NCBI RefSeq assembly: GCF_020035535.1
Contig: NZ_CP083351.1
Location: forward strand, 671,710 to 735,709
Length of the DNA: 64,000 bases
DNA from: Ensifer adhaerens
GTDB taxonomy: Bacteria > Pseudomonadota > Alphaproteobacteria > Rhizobiales > Rhizobiaceae
Direction of reading: 5' to 3'
A program made the position numbers and the translations under genes. Of the stretch, positions 61,690 through 64,000 are shown one piece after another (the first letter of the stretch is position 1; the number at the start of each line of letters is the position of its first letter). The notes under the pieces were generated by a model. It made no database searches. It worked only from the letters and a program-made list of their open reading frames with translations, and was not told the origin of the DNA.

Positions 61690-62070
61690 CTACTTTGATC
61701 GATCCGGTGCTGTTTCATCGAACCCGACATCCCAATCCTTCTTTGATGTCTTTTTACCCGGCGGCGAGCGCGACCCTGACATGTCCTCAGAGCCTGTCAC
61801 TACGGTCGGCTTTGCGCTCGCCACGCCGCTGCTTTTACGGTCGGCCCTGGATTTGGCAAATTGACCCTTTGCGTCCTGTCTGGTTTTTAAGGCGTCCGAA
61901 GGACGATTGCGTTCCGGATCGCGATTGTTCTCGCCGACAGCGTCTCGATCGCGATCGGGCTCGTCCGTGGCTGGAAGATATCCGCGGGGCCTGCTTTCCT
62001 CAGGTCCTTCCCAGCGCGGCGACTGGTCGGTGGTGCCCGCTGGGCCGCTTCTAGGCTTGTTCATACCCAT
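61690..62070 (-). CDS. Hydrophilic disordered protein (126 aa)
   Basis: MGMNKPRSGPAGTTDQSPRW...: rich in Pro, Ser, Arg, Asp and Lys, without hydrophobic segments, so probably disordered. AGGAGAG is 7 bases before ATG 62070, and a stress promoter ends 26 bases upstream. Composition recalls hydrophilins of stress regulons; this is inference. Confidence 0.72.
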   Translation of the reverse strand: MGMNKPRSGPAGTTDQSPRWEGPEESRPRGYLPATDEPDRDRDAVGENNRDPERNRPSDALKTRQDAKGQFAKSRADRKSSGVASAKPTVVTGSEDMSGSRSPPGKKTSKKDWDVGFDETAPDRSK

Positions 62071-62095
62071 ATTCACTCTCCTTTCATTGAGGGTA

Positions 62096-62120
62096 AACCT
62101 GCCTCGACCGCCGATGTTCC
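62096..62120 (-). promoter_or_regulatory. EcfG-type stress promoter for gene 62070
   Basis: GGAAC at 62120-62116 and GTT at 62098-62096, spacer 17; ATG 26 bases downstream. Confidence 0.82.
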
Positions 62121-62729
62121 GTTCTATTGTATTGCAAGCGTCGGAGGATAGGTGCGTGCGTCCCCGCGGTTGAAAATGGCGAAGGCAGGTTCGGTGCCAG
62201 CCTCTCGGGCGGCGCTCGATCGGTGCGCGGTGGCAATGTTGTGAAGTGTGCGAGAACGAACTAGAACTCGCGGTTGCATTTGTGCTTGGTACCGGACCAG
62301 AAGGCGGTTAGTCATGCCCTATGACGGGAAAGGCGCCCGCCTTTACCGATGCCGACATGCCCGGGTGTGGCTTTCAGTAGCTTTGGCTTCCTGGGCGCTG
62401 GCGCTGATATTGGACGTCTGATCCGAGCGTCGGCGTGTTCGACTGTTCCCCAGCGATGGAGTTGGGGCACTTCGGAATGGCGAAACCAACTTGTCTGGCA
62501 AGTGCTGCGTCGCCGATGAATTGCTGCTCATTCAGCGCAACGACGAGATCCGATTTTACTGGGTCGACGACCGACGTTCGTCGAAATGATGCCGAGTATC
62601 GACCAAACGTCGACGCGAACAGCGCCACTGCCAAGCGCCACGGTTCAATGATCTCACCGCATGCTGCCCGGCATGGGTCATGGAACCGATATTTGGCCCA
62701 AAACGTTAGACGCATTGGAAGGAGCCACC
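62121..62729. other. 609-bp gap before the DUF1206 gene
   Basis: No supported ORF. A weak stress-type element (GGAAC 62682-62686, GTT 62705-62707, spacer 18) lies 23 bases before the next start codon and may drive it. Confidence 0.4.
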
Positions 62730-63578
62730 ATGCCATCGTCGAAGGTCCAATGGGTAGCGCGGGCGGGATATTGCGCTCGTGGCATCGTGTTTTTCCTCGT
62801 CGGGGGCCTCGCGTTTTTCTCCGGCCTTTCAACCAACAAGTCCGACACCAGAACTGCCCTTGATGTCTTGCTGGGGCAGCCTTTGGGAAGAATTTGGGTA
62901 AGCGCCATCGCGCTGGGACTGCTCGGTTTCATTGCCTGGCGGTTGGCCCAATCGCTTGGGAACGCTGACCGACATGAAAGCGATATGAAAGGTGTGGCCA
63001 TACGGCTGGCTCTATTCGGCAGTGCGATTACCTATATGGGTTTAGCCTTCTACGCCATCGGTTTGGTAGTCGCACCGTCGGGGTCAGACAGTACAAGTGG
63101 CGAAAAAGGACTTGCGGCATGGACGATGGCGCAGCCGTTCGGAAAATACCTGGTTGGAGCGATTGGCCTGGGCTTCATAGCCGGTGGGATCGTCACGGCT
63201 GCAAAGGGAATACTTGGAAAGTACGAGCGCTATCTTAGCGCCCAGGCTCTGGACAGCCAACTGATCAAAGGTGCATCGGTTTACGGTCTTTTTGCCCGAG
63301 GGGCAGTCTTCATCGTGGTCGGGGCTTTCCTCGTTTATGCGGGGATCAAGGTAAATCCGCAGGAGGCCGGAAACATCGGCGACGCACTCGCATGGATCCG
63401 CAACCAACCGTTTGGACGCTTCCTCTACGCAGCAACGGCGCTAGGGCTTGCTTCGTTCGGGGCCTACAACGTCATTCTCGCAAGATATCGCATTGTGAGG
63501 CACCCCCGTCTGGATAAGCACGCCAAAGCCGCTTTACGGTCGTCGGCCAGGCTCTTGGACGACACGTCGCGCCGTTAG
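62730..63578 (+). CDS. DUF1206 integral membrane protein
   Basis: 282 residues with six predicted membrane helices in three pairs (about 13-33, 52-72; 96-118, 142-162; 190-210, 232-250), the internal threefold repeat of DUF1206: ARAGYCARGIVFFLVGG, IRLALFGSAITYMGLAFYA and VYGLFARGAVFIVVGAFLVYA. AAGGAG is 6 bases before ATG 62730. Function unknown; frequent in stress-regulated clusters of rhizobia and actinobacteria. Confidence 0.92.
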   Translation: MPSSKVQWVARAGYCARGIVFFLVGGLAFFSGLSTNKSDTRTALDVLLGQPLGRIWVSAIALGLLGFIAWRLAQSLGNADRHESDMKGVAIRLALFGSAITYMGLAFYAIGLVVAPSGSDSTSGEKGLAAWTMAQPFGKYLVGAIGLGFIAGGIVTAAKGILGKYERYLSAQALDSQLIKGASVYGLFARGAVFIVVGAFLVYAGIKVNPQEAGNIGDALAWIRNQPFGRFLYAATALGLASFGAYNVILARYRIVRHPRLDKHAKAALRSSARLLDDTSRR

Positions 63579-64000
63579 ACCGACGCCCGGCAACGTTGCC
63601 CGAAGCCCGACTTGCGCTTTCGTGACACTCCGTCAGCAGGTGCCACTGGCCATTTCTGGTGGCGCGGTGAATGCGAGGCGGGGTAGCCGCGATTCGGGTG
63701 CCATATCGGTGAGTCGCGTGCGAAAAGGTCGCTTCGAATTCCAATTCTCATGCTTTGATACACGGACAGCCAACATTCGCACATAAATAATTCTGGGGCA
63801 GGCAGAGCGGGTTCTGGCCGCCTTAACGCATTGAAACAATGATAGAAAATGGCTGTTCGACCCGTCGATGTGGCGACCTCCCCGATGCCGTGATAAGCCT
63901 TTGTTAACGTTATATTCCTTGTCAGCTCGGATGAATCACTCATAATAACGCTTAGGTCGGGTTTCTGATCGAAAAACCGTTATTTGAGAGCTGCCTTGCA
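63579..64000. other. 422-bp end of window without a supported gene
   Basis: A minus frame starting at ATG 63943 (MSDSSELTRNITLTKAYHG) has no ribosome site and atypical composition. The last 130 bases are AT-rich, perhaps a promoter zone for a gene beyond the window. Confidence 0.4.

Noticed and set aside
63575..63943. 122-codon minus ORF at the window end
   Set aside because: No ribosome site; Cys/His-rich composition unlike its neighbours.
1..64000. PhyR-NepR-EcfG core genes
   Set aside because: Looked for because of the promoters; no PhyR-order protein, NepR or complete ECF sigma gene is encoded here.

Overview
ORGANISM. The window is GC-rich and gene-dense, and its gene content fits a Rhizobiaceae-like alphaproteobacterium. 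The signs are HWE-type histidine kinases, FAT GUY-like single-domain receivers, DUF982, DUF1236, DUF3606 and DUF1206 stress proteins, PrsDE-like type I secretion with cadherin/VCBS-repeat adhesins, and 25-bp promoters of the form GGAAC-N17-GTT, the recognition pattern of the alphaproteobacterial general-stress ECF sigma factor (EcfG/RpoE2). No rRNA, tRNA, replication genes or CRISPR array were seen, so chromosome versus large plasmid cannot be decided. LAYOUT. (1) 1-4.5 kb: end of a trehalose/glycogen cluster (treZ, UdgX-type uracil-DNA glycosylase, glgA). (2) 1.9-36.5 kb: a general-stress island of mostly short genes: BON, SDR, CBS, ferritin-like DUF892, DUF1236, DUF982, DUF3606, isochorismatase and catalase KatE genes, several very small membrane proteins, and signalling genes (CheB/CheR/PAS/HWE kinase, stand-alone CheB, several receivers). 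Two large sensor-kinase genes here (30.9-35.7 kb) are wrecked by frameshifts or deletion. An IS5/IS427-type element sits at 12.8-13.6 kb. (3) 35.98-36.35 kb: two candidate small RNAs, each directly behind its own GGAAC-N17-GTT promoter and ending in a GC hairpin. (4) 37.5-57.3 kb: two paralogous type I secretion clusters, each ordered adhesin, ABC exporter, membrane-fusion protein. Between them lie a LuxR-type response regulator and two secreted glycine-rich proteins. The second adhesin holds nine 312-bp tandem repeats, eight of them nearly identical. (5) 58-64 kb: small proteins, a zinc alcohol dehydrogenase, a deleted FdhF/YdeP-type oxidoreductase remnant, and a DUF1206 membrane protein. HOW IT WORKS TOGETHER. 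I found 28 exact GGAAC-N17-GTT sites by eye, all with the same spacing; about two are expected by chance on both strands of 64 kb. Twenty-seven lie between 2.1-36.5 kb and 57.9-62.2 kb apart from the secretion region, and most stand 25-220 bp before a supported start codon. The window therefore reads as a physical cluster of the general stress regulon (osmoprotection, oxidative defence, envelope proteins, HWE/receiver signalling, probably sRNAs) beside a surface-adhesion locus that lacks such promoters. The PhyR-NepR-EcfG core itself is not in the window.
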